Notes: generated by a model from the letters alone, not told the origin. DNA of 64,000 nucleotides from Paenibacillus sp. J45TS6 (GCF_018403285.1 NZ_BOSJ01000001.1:124001-188000); one strand, 5' to 3'; positions 17,001 through 25,609 are shown, counted from the stretch's first letter. A program made the numbers and translations.

Positions 17001-18230
17001 TTATTTAAATTTACTTAATTTATCACCGAAAAGGTCGCCCAGTGTAACGCTGAGTCCTTCGTTGCTCAAGGAAACGTTAGGGTTGTTAACTACTTCACGT
17101 GGTGCATTTGATTTTCTGGATTTTTCAGCACGCGGTGCTGCATCAGCAGGAGCTTCTTCTGTTTCTTTGATGCTCAGGCTTGCACGTTGCTCAGCAGAGT
17201 TCAGTTCCAGAACTTTCACTTGAACTTCTTGTCCTTCTTTCAGCACTTCATGCGGAGTACCGATGTGTTTGTGAGAAATCTGGGAAATGTGAACCAGACC
17301 TTCTACACCTGGTGCGATTTCTACGAAAGCACCAAACTGAACCAGACGTTTTACAGTACCTGTTACGATATCGCCCGTTTTAAACTGCTCCGCAGCAGTT
17401 TCCCAAGGACCTGGTTGTGCTGCTTTGATACTGAGGCTGATTTTTCCTTTTTCAGGATCAACTTTCAGTACTTTAACATTCACTTTTTCGCCTTCGGAAA
17501 GAACGTCAGATGGTTTATCCACATGGCTCCAAGCAATTTCGGATACGTGAACAAGACCGTCAACGCCGCCTACATCAACAAAAGCACCAAATTGAGTCAG
17601 GCGCTGTACAGTACCTTCAATTTGTTGTCCTTCTGTAAGTTCAGCAATCACTTTTTGTTTGTTAACTTCGTGTTCTGCATCCAGAACATCTTTTTGGGAA
17701 AGGATTACTTTGTTTGCTTCACGATCAAGTTCTTTTACAACAACGCGAAGTGTTTTTCCTTTGTAATCACTGAAATCTTCCACAAAATGACGCTCAACCA
17801 TAGAAGCAGGGATGAATCCGCGTACGCCAACGTCAGCAACTACGCCGCCTTTAACGACATCAGATACAACAACTTCAAATACTTCACCAGACTCTTGTTT
17901 TTTAGCAAGATCTTCCCAAGCATTTTCGCTGTCGATTGCACGTTTGGAAAGAACCAGTTTTTCTTTCTCGTCATCGATGCTAACTACTTTGCATTCCACT
18001 TCTTGGCCAACTTCTACTGCTTCGCTGGCATTATCCACTTGTACAGAGGAAAGTTCGCGAACTGGAATCACACCGTCATATTTATATCCAATACTTACAT
18101 AAGCTTGGTTATCTTCCAATTTGACAATGGTTCCTTTTACAGTATCGCCTTTTTTTAATGATACGAATGAATCCAATTCATCTTGGGTTGCTGCTTCTGT
18201 TACTTCTTGATTTTTAGTTTCTTCCGACAT
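17001..18230 (-). CDS. ypfD: S1 RNA-binding domain protein, 30S ribosomal protein S1 homologue
   Basis: A 409-aa protein with four S1 (OB-fold) RNA-binding repeats at roughly residues 28-100, 115-185, 200-275 and 285-360, recognisable from repeats of VKGTIVKLEDNQAYVSIG and FGAFVDVGGVDGLVHVSE type. Firmicute S1 homologues have fewer repeats than the E. coli protein and bind the 30S subunit and mRNA less stably. The ATG at 18230 lies 8 nt after GAGGAGGG; an upstream in-frame start overlaps it. The tail is Ala/Lys rich and charged. The gene follows cmk-plsC, as ypfD follows cmk in B. subtilis. Confidence 0.95.
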   Translation of the reverse strand: MSEETKNQEVTEAATQDELDSFVSLKKGDTVKGTIVKLEDNQAYVSIGYKYDGVIPVRELSSVQVDNASEAVEVGQEVECKVVSIDDEKEKLVLSKRAIDSENAWEDLAKKQESGEVFEVVVSDVVKGGVVADVGVRGFIPASMVERHFVEDFSDYKGKTLRVVVKELDREANKVILSQKDVLDAEHEVNKQKVIAELTEGQQIEGTVQRLTQFGAFVDVGGVDGLVHVSEIAWSHVDKPSDVLSEGEKVNVKVLKVDPEKGKISLSIKAAQPGPWETAAEQFKTGDIVTGTVKRLVQFGAFVEIAPGVEGLVHISQISHKHIGTPHEVLKEGQEVQVKVLELNSAEQRASLSIKETEEAPADAAPRAEKSRKSNAPREVVNNPNVSLSNEGLSVTLGDLFGDKLSKFK

Positions 18231-18347
18231 AATCAATACCCTCCTCAATTCAAAAACCCCATTTATTTAAACCTGCCGTAGCAGAGTTCAAAACATAACC
18301 TGGTAATGCATAGCTTACCATAAAATATGATGTGTCATTCATTGGCT

Positions 18348-18938
18348 TTATGGCTTCGATGGTACACCAGTTCTCGCCATCTCATCAATTTTAGACATAA
18401 TTTTTTCCGTTGCCCGTTCAAGTGACTCTCCTGAAGGATCATCTCTGAATTCATCCAGATCAACGGGTTCACCGTAAACAATTTTCATTTTTCTAAAAGG
18501 TTTGTATTCACCGATTACAGCAGCAGGTACTACAGCAGCTCCGCTTCGCAGTGCGAAACTAGCAGCTCCCTTTTTTCCCATACCGCCATCATTATGACGA
18601 CTGCCTTGCGGAAAAATCCCCAAGACTTCTCCACCCCGAAGGATGTTAAGCGCTGTTTTAATGGAATCCTTGCTCACACCGCCCCGTTTCACAGGGAACG
18701 CTCCGAGTTCTTTTAAGATCGGACCGAACACCGGAACTTCAAACAATTCACTTTTTGCCATAAATCGGATCTTGCGGTGAATCTTAATTCCAAGAGTTGG
18801 CGGGTCAAAGTTACTAATGTGATTACAACACAATACCACGCCGCCTTCGCGGGGAATATTCTCTCTCCCAATGGCCTCTAAACGAAATATAACCGTGTAA
18901 ATTACGTTTAACAGAAACCGACCAATTGAATAAATCAT
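18348..18938 (-). CDS. plsC: 1-acyl-sn-glycerol-3-phosphate acyltransferase
   Basis: PlsC adds the second acyl chain to lysophosphatidic acid, giving phosphatidic acid. The 196-aa protein has the acyltransferase box NHISNFDPP (the HX4D catalytic pair, about residues 40-45), FMAKSELF, and the glycerol-phosphate-binding motif GIFPQGSR (about residue 112). The N-terminus is hydrophobic and membrane associated. Its ATG overlaps the cmk stop (ATGA). With gpsA and plsY nearby, three glycerolipid synthesis steps sit within 5 kb. Confidence 0.94.
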   Translation of the reverse strand: MIYSIGRFLLNVIYTVIFRLEAIGRENIPREGGVVLCCNHISNFDPPTLGIKIHRKIRFMAKSELFEVPVFGPILKELGAFPVKRGGVSKDSIKTALNILRGGEVLGIFPQGSRHNDGGMGKKGAASFALRSGAAVVPAAVIGEYKPFRKMKIVYGEPVDLDEFRDDPSGESLERATEKIMSKIDEMARTGVPSKP

Positions 18939-19639
18939 AATCCAACCTCTCCCCTGACTTCCATACAGCGCGCTACAATGTGTTCAACAACCTCATCAAT
19001 ACTCATTGATGTGGTATCAAGAACGAAGGCATCTTCTGCTTGACGCAGTGGCGAAACTTCACGTTCCTGATCCAGCTTGTCCCGAGCCGCAATCTCTTTT
19101 TCGAGCTGATCAAGTGTTACCTCTTCCGTCTTATCGAGTTCCTTGAACCTACGAAGTGCACGTTCCCTAACGCTTGCGGTCATAAAAATTTTCACTTCTG
19201 CATCTGGTAAAACCGTCGTTCCGATGTCCCTTCCATCCATAACAACGCCCTTGCGAAGTGCCATTTTTCTCTGCATTTCAACAAGGTGATGACGCAAACC
19301 TTCGATTTGCGAATATAAGGATACAACTCCAGTAACTTCTCTCGAACGGATCGGCCCTGATACTTCTTCCCCATTAAGGAATACCTTCTGCCCGCCTTCA
19401 GCTGGTATAAGTTCAATATCCAGTCTTCTAACGTGCGCAAGTACGGTATCTACCTCTTCCGGTTTAATCTCATGGCGAAGCATATAATAGGTTACAGCAC
19501 GATACATAGCGCCTGTATCCACGTACACATAAGACAGTTTGCTCGCCACGCGTCTAGCAACGGTACTTTTCCCAGCTCCTGCGGGACCGTCAATAGCCAC
19601 GTTCAATTTCCCGTTCTCTGCTGTATTCTGGCTTGTCAA
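18935..19639 (-). CDS. cmk: Cytidylate kinase
   Basis: Cmk phosphorylates CMP and dCMP. The P-loop AIDGPAGAGKSTVARRVA is near the N-terminus, followed by YVDTGAMYRAVTYY and KGVVMDGRDIGTTVLPDAE, and by RDKLDQEREVSPL near residue 190. I set the start at a TTG (19639), 9 nt after GGAGG, giving 234 aa; the longer in-frame reading would begin within the ribosome site. The gene is preceded by a small terminator and followed by an overlapping plsC. Confidence 0.96.
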   Translation of the reverse strand: MTSQNTAENGKLNVAIDGPAGAGKSTVARRVASKLSYVYVDTGAMYRAVTYYMLRHEIKPEEVDTVLAHVRRLDIELIPAEGGQKVFLNGEEVSGPIRSREVTGVVSLYSQIEGLRHHLVEMQRKMALRKGVVMDGRDIGTTVLPDAEVKIFMTASVRERALRRFKELDKTEEVTLDQLEKEIAARDKLDQEREVSPLRQAEDAFVLDTTSMSIDEVVEHIVARCMEVRGEVGL

Positions 19640-19671
19640 CGGGGCATTCCTCCTCAAACTTAAGCCTCAAG

Positions 19672-19692
19672 AAAAAAGCAGGCATTGCCTGC
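19672..19692 (-). terminator. Intrinsic terminator between ypfB-like gene and cmk
   Basis: Perfect 6-bp stem GCAGGC-AAT-GCCTGC on the minus strand followed by six T. Confidence 0.75.
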
Positions 19693-19736
19693 GACGAGAA
19701 AATTATACCACACAACCACCAGTGATGCAAAAATGG

Positions 19737-19970
19737 TCACTCTTTATTCAGCATATTTGGAAGTTGGAAAGAAGCAGGCAAGGGTGTTCCCTCAAGCCGA
19801 AACACTGCTGACATATGGGGTGCTGTGTATCTGTTATGAAGCAAAACTTGAAAAACAAGCAGTAACAGAAAAAGACATAGCAGCAGTTTCTTTAATCTGC
19901 GTTCAACCTGAGTACTGAATTTGATAAATATAGCTTCATATCTGCGGGCTTCCTCACCTGACTGCTTCAT
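19737..19970 (-). CDS. ypfB: YpfB-like small membrane protein (DUF5359 type)
   Basis: A 77-aa protein with a charged N-terminus, one strong transmembrane helix (LLLCLFLLLLVFQVLLH) and a short outside tail. The start is the ATG at 19970, 8 nt after AGGAG. Position between ypfA (PilZ) and cmk, and the single-helix build, match B. subtilis YpfB, a DUF5359 protein without known function. Confidence 0.65.
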   Translation of the reverse strand: MKQSGEEARRYEAIFIKFSTQVERRLKKLLLCLFLLLLVFQVLLHNRYTAPHMSAVFRLEGTPLPASFQLPNMLNKE

Positions 19971-20058
19971 TCTCATCTCTCCTGCAGAACAATTTTGTTC
20001 ATTGTGCCCTGAGAAATAAATAATCATTCACTCATGAATAATTCTCGTATGAATTTAT

Positions 20059-20715
20059 TTATCTTCCTCTAAAATCAAGTTGGCGTTCAAAACAGTACTT
20101 TATTATTTTTTGACGCTCCATGTCAGAGATTTGTGTAAATTCAAGCATGGATTTCTGCCGGCCACTTTCGAGGGTAATACTCCGAACCACGATTCCTTCA
20201 AAAGGAACATGTTCCAGCTCTCCGTTCTTATAAGGAAGCAACAGCCAACAAGAAAGAATCTGTCCTTCCTTCACTTCATGTTTGGAATCCCCTAAAAAAG
20301 AAATGCCTCCTCCGCCTACATCATCGGTATAGGTTAGAAACCGGGTAAAATCGTGTTTGAACTTAACAGCCAGTTCTAATTCGGACTGGACTCTTAAAAA
20401 ATTACGCCGCTGTATTTGAAAAATTTCTTCTGCAGACGGCCTGCGAAACTTCACCATTCTTATTACATCTTCTTTGAAACCAGTCACGTATGTATTAAAG
20501 TAATGCTTTACTCCACCTTCTGTTAGAAAGTAGATCGACAACTCATCACCCATATGGAGTTTTTTCAGTTGCCCGCTTCCTTCACGAATCGGAACTTCCA
20601 TATAAATATCATCTTCATCTGTTTCGGCAATTCTTGAACGGTATTCGTAATTCGCTTCTTTCTCACCTTCTGAGGGTAACTGTATGAACAACACATCATT
20701 TACTTTCGGATACAA
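20059..20715 (-). CDS. ypfA: PilZ-domain protein, YpfA/YcgR-like
   Basis: A 218-aa cytoplasmic protein with an N-terminal YcgR/PilZN-like beta domain (about residues 1-95) and a C-terminal PilZ domain. PilZ proteins bind cyclic di-GMP; B. subtilis YpfA (DgrA/MotI) is a c-di-GMP receptor that inhibits the flagellar motor. The first binding motif RxxxR is present (Arg104 to Arg108 in RRNFLR). The second motif, usually (D/N)xSxxG, reads DVGGGG at residues 132-137, so its Ser is Gly. The TTG start follows AGGGAG by 10 nt. A flagellar role is inferred from the family only. Confidence 0.88.
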   Translation of the reverse strand: MYPKVNDVLFIQLPSEGEKEANYEYRSRIAETDEDDIYMEVPIREGSGQLKKLHMGDELSIYFLTEGGVKHYFNTYVTGFKEDVIRMVKFRRPSAEEIFQIQRRNFLRVQSELELAVKFKHDFTRFLTYTDDVGGGGISFLGDSKHEVKEGQILSCWLLLPYKNGELEHVPFEGIVVRSITLESGRQKSMLEFTQISDMERQKIIKYCFERQLDFRGR

Positions 20716-20807
20716 ACCTCATTCACTCCCTGTCTATAGTCGCACAATCATGAAATATAACAGGAATATTATACCATGTGTTCTTGAAATTACATTCAGA
20801 AAAATGC

Positions 20808-20838
20808 AAAAAAAAAAGCTTCTCCAAAGGAGAAGCTT
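20808..20838 (-). terminator. Intrinsic terminator after ypeB
   Basis: Minus strand AAAGCTTCTCC-TTT-GGAGAAGCTTT with a run of ten T; begins right at the ypeB stop codon. Confidence 0.88.
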
Positions 20839-20843
20839 TCCAT

Positions 20844-22199
20844 CTACATTTTAGAACCTGCGGTTGGAGCAGGGATTTCTTCCACTGCTTCTTCAACACC
20901 TGTCTCTGTATTAATGTATATACGGTACATCGTATCGTTAATTTTACCGCCAAATTGATAGCACAGTACTTCTTCATTATACTCATTTTTAATTAACGCT
21001 TTCCGCGTAAAGGATACTTTAAAGTCAGGATTCAGCTGTGCTCTCGCATCTTTCAGCTTAATTTTCGGCTCTGCAAATTTACGATCATCCTTATGTTCGT
21101 TAAGGAAATCAGATGCTTGGATCCCAATAACCTCTCCGTTATCGAGACCTACACGGACCGTGATTTTCTCAGGATAAACGAGCACATCATCATGTTCTCT
21201 TACATAAGTGAAGTTACCTAGATTGTCATATTCATTGTAAGCAACAGCTTTCATATCACGATATCCCTTGTGCTCAAGGAAACGATCGGCTTTAGACATT
21301 GCTGTATCCCGATTTACTTGTTTTGGACCTACTTCTCTTTCATCGTTATATGAAATCAGCAGGCCGCCATCCACAGTAAAATCCATACGAATCACATGAC
21401 CGTCTGGAGCAGTAAGGCTTGCGGTGTAGGACCTGTAATCTGTTCCTTTCCCGTTCTGAATCACCTGAATAGCGGGACTGTCTATATTTGTGAACTTTTG
21501 TGCTTTTCGTTTAATGTCTTCCGGTGTGACGGGTACTCCGCCTAGTTTACGGACAGTACGATGCTCATAAAGACTCGAAACGGATGGTCCCCAATCCATA
21601 GGTGGATAGTTACCGACTTTCTGATCCACAGCTCGAAGACCGTCTACAATTACATTTTGCTGCTGCTTATTCCCTTGCGCGTTGATAACAGCCTCTGCGT
21701 CACCCCACTTCAGGTTATCAGAGAGCACAGATAATTGTACCTGATCCAAATCTTTGTTAATCTCAGCTGAGTTTTTGTACAAAGTTCTAAGATTCTCTTT
21801 TTCTTGAGCAGTTAACGGTTTTTCACGAAGATCTCTTAACGAAGTTTGATACGCAAATTTAGATATGCGAGATAGAAGCTCTTCTGTTTTGTTAACGGGA
21901 AGCGATGTGAGTGGAAGCTGATTAAGTTCACTCTGCGCTTGACTCGCCAGCATCCAGACATTCATAAGCCCTTTTTTATGCATTCCATCTGATGCGCTGC
22001 TAACCGCAAGCGTATTCCCTAGTTCCGAATGAATCCGGTCCATGTTATACGAGAGATCATGAAATAAACGTTGATATTGATTTTCTGACTTGATTGCAAC
22101 TGCATTACGTTGTTGATATTGTTGGTATCCCCAGATCAAAGAACCAATGAGCAGTATTGATACAATTGGGAATAACACCGAACTTAACCTTCTATACAT
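20844..22199 (-). CDS. ypeB: Germination protein YpeB
   Basis: YpeB is a spore membrane protein needed to place and stabilise the cortex-lytic enzyme SleB, which it also inhibits until germination. The 451-aa protein has one N-terminal transmembrane helix (about residues 5-25), a long helical region, and C-terminal PepSY-like repeats from about residue 200. In B. subtilis sleB and ypeB form one operon; here no sleB is adjacent. A SigG-like promoter sits about 35-65 bp upstream. The start ATG follows AAAGGAG. Confidence 0.94.
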   Translation of the reverse strand: MYRRLSSVLFPIVSILLIGSLIWGYQQYQQRNAVAIKSENQYQRLFHDLSYNMDRIHSELGNTLAVSSASDGMHKKGLMNVWMLASQAQSELNQLPLTSLPVNKTEELLSRISKFAYQTSLRDLREKPLTAQEKENLRTLYKNSAEINKDLDQVQLSVLSDNLKWGDAEAVINAQGNKQQQNVIVDGLRAVDQKVGNYPPMDWGPSVSSLYEHRTVRKLGGVPVTPEDIKRKAQKFTNIDSPAIQVIQNGKGTDYRSYTASLTAPDGHVIRMDFTVDGGLLISYNDEREVGPKQVNRDTAMSKADRFLEHKGYRDMKAVAYNEYDNLGNFTYVREHDDVLVYPEKITVRVGLDNGEVIGIQASDFLNEHKDDRKFAEPKIKLKDARAQLNPDFKVSFTRKALIKNEYNEEVLCYQFGGKINDTMYRIYINTETGVEEAVEEIPAPTAGSKM

Positions 22200-22233
22200 C
22201 TTGTATTGCTCCTTTCTTCAGGTACGATGACCT

Positions 22234-22264
22234 TATTGTGACAAGAAGAAAGGAAGGTTATGCA
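22234..22264 (-). promoter_or_regulatory. Candidate SigG promoter for ypeB
   Basis: Minus strand TGCATA (22259-22264), 18 bp, CACAATA (22234-22240), close to the forespore SigG pattern (TGaATA-N17/18-CATAcTA). RNA would start about 28 nt before the ypeB ATG. Confidence 0.5.
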
Positions 22265-22279
22265 TGGATGATCTTAAAA

Positions 22280-22429
22280 TTAGAAGCTTTCTTCCTCAAT
22301 ATCAAACATGTCCCTGTTATCACAGACACACTGTTTGAATCCAGTTTCAATTCTTCCCCGTTCTTTTTTACCGCGTAAGACAAACCTTTCGCCGCATTGC
22401 TTGCAGCGAATCTTCACTTTTACTCTCAT
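22280..22429 (-). CDS. Tiny zinc-ribbon-like protein (49 aa), unknown function
   Basis: A 49-aa ORF beginning MRVKVKIRCKQCGERFVLRG and ending with an acidic tail DIEEESF. It has CKQC near the start and CVC in the middle, four cysteines that could bind one zinc in a knuckle. GAGGG lies 8 nt before the ATG. It sits alone between the prsW terminator and the ypeB promoter. I do not recognise the family; the Cys pairs, good ribosome site and isolated position suggest a real gene rather than chance. Confidence 0.6.
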   Translation of the reverse strand: MRVKVKIRCKQCGERFVLRGKKERGRIETGFKQCVCDNRDMFDIEEESF

Positions 22430-22471
22430 GATTTAAACCCTCACTCCTTGGCTGATTTTGGAAGCAAACAC

Positions 22472-22528
22472 AAAAAACACTTGTCTCTAAAATAGACAGA
22501 AAAATACTGTCAACTAGAAACAAGTGTA
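22472..22528 (-). terminator. Nested-hairpin terminator after prsW
   Basis: Outer stem ACACTTGT/ACAAGTGT encloses an inner stem GACAG/CTGTC, and the outer arm is followed on the minus strand by six T. It starts 10 bp past the prsW stop. Confidence 0.7.
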
Positions 22529-22538
22529 TCCAAATCAA

Positions 22539-23243
22539 TTACAGGTTAACCTCTTCCTCACGTTTCACGAATCGAAATGGAGAACGATTATTAGCACGGT
22601 ATACTTTCCCCATACCCCCATACCAAAGGATGAGCATAACAGGTACGATAAACCAATACCAAGCCTGTTCCACACCGAGAATCAGATCGTAAAGTCCGTG
22701 CCAGAAAATCGGAAGAAGAATCGACATGACAAGAAACTTGCGCCGCAAGTTCTTTTTGTCGCTAAATTTTGCCCTGCCCATATAATATCCCATTATAACA
22801 CCAAACATCGCATGGCCCGAAACAGGGAGTAACGCTCTATAAAGCATGAAACTCATCGAAGCATTTCCAGCCCATGCGTAAAGCAAATTTTCCACTGTGG
22901 CAAAACCAAGCGAGATGGCTACCGCATATAATATTCCGTCATAAGGTTCATCAAATTCAGTGTGATGATAAATAACGAAAAATAAAACAAGCCATTTCAG
23001 TATTTCTTCAATACCAGCAGAAACGATGGATGCATGCAGAAACGGTTGATTTCCGAAATCACCGAGAAAAAGCATTAACCCTCGCTGCAGGAACATAATT
23101 GGAAATACGATAAGGAGTCCGAAAAAAAACATTCGAATAACCATATGGAGAGGTTCGGCATCGTAACGGTCTTTGAGATAAAAATACGTAAGCAGGGAAA
23201 GCCCCGGCGCAATTGCTGCCGTCAAGACCGAAAACAAAAGCAC
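22539..23243 (-). CDS. prsW: PrsW-family intramembrane protease
   Basis: PrsW is the membrane protease that makes the first cut in the anti-sigma factor RsiW in B. subtilis, releasing SigW. The protein has about seven to eight membrane helices and the family motifs GIEEILKWLVLF (EExxK), SGHAMFGVIMGYYMG and FWHGLYDLIL, whose Glu and His residues are the presumed metal ligands. I choose the GTG at 23243, 7 nt after GGAGGG (234 aa); the longer reading starts inside the ribosome site. prsW lies near ypeB in B. subtilis too. Confidence 0.92.
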   Translation of the reverse strand: MLLFSVLTAAIAPGLSLLTYFYLKDRYDAEPLHMVIRMFFFGLLIVFPIMFLQRGLMLFLGDFGNQPFLHASIVSAGIEEILKWLVLFFVIYHHTEFDEPYDGILYAVAISLGFATVENLLYAWAGNASMSFMLYRALLPVSGHAMFGVIMGYYMGRAKFSDKKNLRRKFLVMSILLPIFWHGLYDLILGVEQAWYWFIVPVMLILWYGGMGKVYRANNRSPFRFVKREEEVNL

Positions 23244-23290
23244 CGAACATCCCTCCAAGATAATGGTTTCACATACTTACTCATCAAAAT

Positions 23291-23908
23291 TTAAGAATCA
23301 TGACGTTTGAAGTGTTCACAAATCGTTCCGATTGCATTTTCTGCCATAACGAGCTTGCCATATTCTCCGAGTACGGCTGCTGTAACCGAACTTCCCTCGC
23401 CAAATTCAGCAAGAAGGGCAATGAGCGCTCCGTGCTGTTCCGTGTCGACTTCGTCCGGTTCAAGATGCAAGAACCATTTGTCCTTATAATGATACAAACG
23501 TCCAGCTTCCGTTACTTTTGCTTTCAGCATGTGAGCTGCCTCAATCAATACTTCAAAATCCTTAAATACATACATCACAGAATCACTCTGCTCGAGTGTT
23601 ACTTCCATTTCGTATATTTCGTCTGCTATATCATCTTCGTGTATTGCACCATATCGTTCACGATCATATTTGCCTCTTGTGACAATAACGACCATTCCTT
23701 GAGCTGGTAACGCGAAGACCTCAACGGCCAAAGGGCCAGTAGCATCAAATCCAAGTTCGCTGTAGGCCTGGTCCATCATTTCCGTAAACAGTTCATGAAC
23801 TTTTGGTTCTTCCTGCCACATATCTTCCTTCTGGATACCACGCTCGCTTAAATCATCAAAAGTCAGGAAAATCCGTATCTTGTCATTGCTTAAGCGTTCT
23901 ATTTTCAT
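23291..23908 (-). CDS. mecA: Adaptor protein MecA
   Basis: MecA recruits substrates such as ComK to the ClpC unfoldase and assembles the ClpCP protease. The 205-aa protein has the N-terminal substrate domain (MKIERLSNDKIRIFLTFDDL, then the acidic helix EDMWQEEPKVHELFTEMMDQA), an acidic linker, and the C-terminal ClpC-binding domain ending in EHFKRHDS. It could be the MecA or the paralogous YpbH (MecB) form; the location near prsW/ypeB resembles ypbH in B. subtilis. AAAGGGGAG precedes the ATG. Confidence 0.93.
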   Translation of the reverse strand: MKIERLSNDKIRIFLTFDDLSERGIQKEDMWQEEPKVHELFTEMMDQAYSELGFDATGPLAVEVFALPAQGMVVIVTRGKYDRERYGAIHEDDIADEIYEMEVTLEQSDSVMYVFKDFEVLIEAAHMLKAKVTEAGRLYHYKDKWFLHLEPDEVDTEQHGALIALLAEFGEGSSVTAAVLGEYGKLVMAENAIGTICEHFKRHDS

Positions 23909-24035
23909 ACAGGATCTCCCCTTTATTAAGCATGTGTTATAAACAGATTATGTTCTATTCTGTGAGTATGTGCTCAAAATGGATTATGTAAGTATGTTAT
24001 CATTTTATACCCACAAATGCACGTAATAAAAACGA

Positions 24036-24084
24036 TAAAAAAAGAATCATTTACAGTCCAATAAGGATCTGCAAATGATTCTTT
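24036..24084 (-). terminator. Intrinsic terminator after the 24103-24462 gene
   Basis: Minus strand AAAGAATCATTT / AAATGATTCTTT stem with a 20-nt loop and a run of seven T. Confidence 0.8.
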
Positions 24085-24102
24085 CCTCAAATCCTTATTT
24101 CT

Positions 24103-24462
24103 TTACAACCCAGGGATCGCTGTATGCGATTCCGCCAGCACTTTTTCCACTTCTTTTTTTACGTCTGGATTCGAACGGATAAAAGATTTAATCAAATCTA
24201 AATTCTCGGCTTTTTGTTCTGATGTCGATAATTTTTGTGCCGAAGATTTCGAATTTGACCCTGCATTCGTTGTGTTCTCATCTGTCAATGCTTTGCTCAG
24301 CATGCTATCCATTCCAGGAAAGGTCATGTCCATCACCTTTTCTTTGGCATCATGCAGATATTTTTTCGCTTGTTTTGCCGTAGGCATATTTCCTTTTTGA
24401 GAAAGGACAGAACAAGCTACAGCACCAACAGTTAAGCCCATTAGAAACGAAGAAGTTCTCAT
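24103..24462 (-). CDS. Small membrane-anchored protein of unknown function
   Basis: A 119-aa protein starting at the ATG at 24462, 7 nt after AGGAGG. Residues about 4-21 form a hydrophobic anchor or signal (SFLMGLTVGAVACSVLS), followed by a basic helix and a Ser/Thr/Asn-rich linker (about residues 60-80), then a helical C-terminus. The N-terminal anchor with a following helix resembles YtxH-like proteins in build but I cannot confirm the family. It is followed by a terminator, so probably expressed alone. Confidence 0.65.
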   Translation of the reverse strand: MRTSSFLMGLTVGAVACSVLSQKGNMPTAKQAKKYLHDAKEKVMDMTFPGMDSMLSKALTDENTTNAGSNSKSSAQKLSTSEQKAENLDLIKSFIRSNPDVKKEVEKVLAESHTAIPGL

Positions 24463-24593
24463 TGATAAACCTCCTTGTGTGATAGGATGCATTCCTTATT
24501 GTTCACGTAAATAAGAGAAGTCATGCGCGGATCACACAAGAAAATTTTCAGACCGAATAGCCTGAACCTTAGCTGCTGATCGATCTAGGATGG

Positions 24594-25010
24594 CTAAGGG
24601 ATCATTGTATTTAGTGGAGGAGCTCCTATCATCCCCCAATAAACAAGAAATCCAGTTAGAAGAATAAAAATGAGAATAAGTGAGTTGATGAACCACTTGC
24701 TGAGTCTTACTCTTCTAGATGGAAACAGTTCTGCCCTTGTGGGAAGCGTCTCTGCTTCTTGGATACGTCCACTTGCTTCCTTCTTTTGCTTTTGTTCAGC
24801 CTGGAGTTTGCGCTGCATTCTGGATAACTCAGGAACGGGCTGACTTTTACTCACCGGTTTTCTGTATACTGGCTTATTCGTAACTGTTTTATTTGTCGGT
24901 TTACTATTCTCGACGATTTTATGAAGTGACTTAGAAGGTTTTAGTTCCTTTCCCTCTTTGCGACGACGATGTTGACCATACTTTTGTGATCTACTTAGTT
25001 GTTGGTTCAT
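24594..25010 (-). CDS. Basic single-pass membrane protein of unknown function
   Basis: A 138-aa protein. The first ~100 residues are strongly basic and polar with a Lys/Pro/Val/Thr-rich tract (TNKTVTNKPVYRKPVSKSQP), and one transmembrane helix lies near the C-terminus (about residues 107-128, FINSLILIFILLTGFLVYWG). Its ATG overlaps the stop of the upstream CPBP protease gene (ATGA), so the two are translated together and may work together. I do not recognise the family. Confidence 0.7.
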   Translation of the reverse strand: MNQQLSRSQKYGQHRRRKEGKELKPSKSLHKIVENSKPTNKTVTNKPVYRKPVSKSQPVPELSRMQRKLQAEQKQKKEASGRIQEAETLPTRAELFPSRRVRLSKWFINSLILIFILLTGFLVYWGMIGAPPLNTMIP

Positions 25011-25609
25011 GTTTCCCTCCGAAAACGAATGGCGAGTCCGGATATTAAATCAATTAGGAAATGGCACAGAATGGGAGCCCATAACGTTCCGGATTGCTCA
25101 TAAATATATCCTAAGCCGTAACTGGATACAAAAACCCAGCCTGTAGGAAGCCAATGATTCAAATATCTAAAATGAATGAGAGCAAAAATGATACTTGTCC
25201 AATAAGGACCAAAGGAATGCTGAATGGCACCTCTAAACAGAAGTTCTTCGCAAATCGAGACAACGGCAGCGATGCATACAATATGCCATATAGGTCTTTT
25301 GCGAAATAACATACGGTTAATACCGCCATCGTCCATACTATCCTCAGGCATAACCGCCGATAACAAGAAATCAACTACCAGCATGATTGCAGCAAGTCCA
25401 AGACCATACATTACAAATTGCCAGCCTTGGGGTAAACTTAATAACTCCAGCGGATTTCTTTTTTGAAAAAGAATCCAGATAATACCTATAATTAATGTGA
25501 ATGCTTGTGTTAAATAAAGGTTGATAAGAAGAAGGCGATCCGTCAGCTGGTGAGGCTCAATCTTTTGAAATTTTAATTTCTTCCACTGTTGTTTTTTCAT
25601 TCTCGCCAA
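25007..25609 (-). CDS. CPBP-family intramembrane metalloprotease (YpbD-like)
   Basis: A 200-aa polytopic protein of the CAAX-protease/bacteriocin-processing (CPBP, Abi) family. Motif 1 is CEELLFRGAIQHSFG (EExxxR), motif 2 is FALIHFRYLNHW, and motif 3 is CHFLIDLISG; their Glu and His residues are the presumed catalytic metal site. B. subtilis ypbD in the same general neighbourhood is of this family. The TTG start at 25609 is 6 nt after AGGAG; an ATG three codons later is an alternative. Substrate unknown. Confidence 0.88.
   Translation of the reverse strand: MARMKKQQWKKLKFQKIEPHQLTDRLLLINLYLTQAFTLIIGIIWILFQKRNPLELLSLPQGWQFVMYGLGLAAIMLVVDFLLSAVMPEDSMDDGGINRMLFRKRPIWHIVCIAAVVSICEELLFRGAIQHSFGPYWTSIIFALIHFRYLNHWLPTGWVFVSSYGLGYIYEQSGTLWAPILCHFLIDLISGLAIRFRRET

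Noticed and set aside
17187-18158. A 323-codon plus-strand ORF
   Set aside because: It lies entirely opposite the S1-like gene, is rich in Phe, Tyr and Asn, has no ribosome site and no domain; it is a shadow of the repeat-rich codons of the real gene.
24464-24530. Short ORF overlapping the start of the 24103-24462 gene
   Set aside because: About 21 codons, no Shine-Dalgarno, no conservation evidence.
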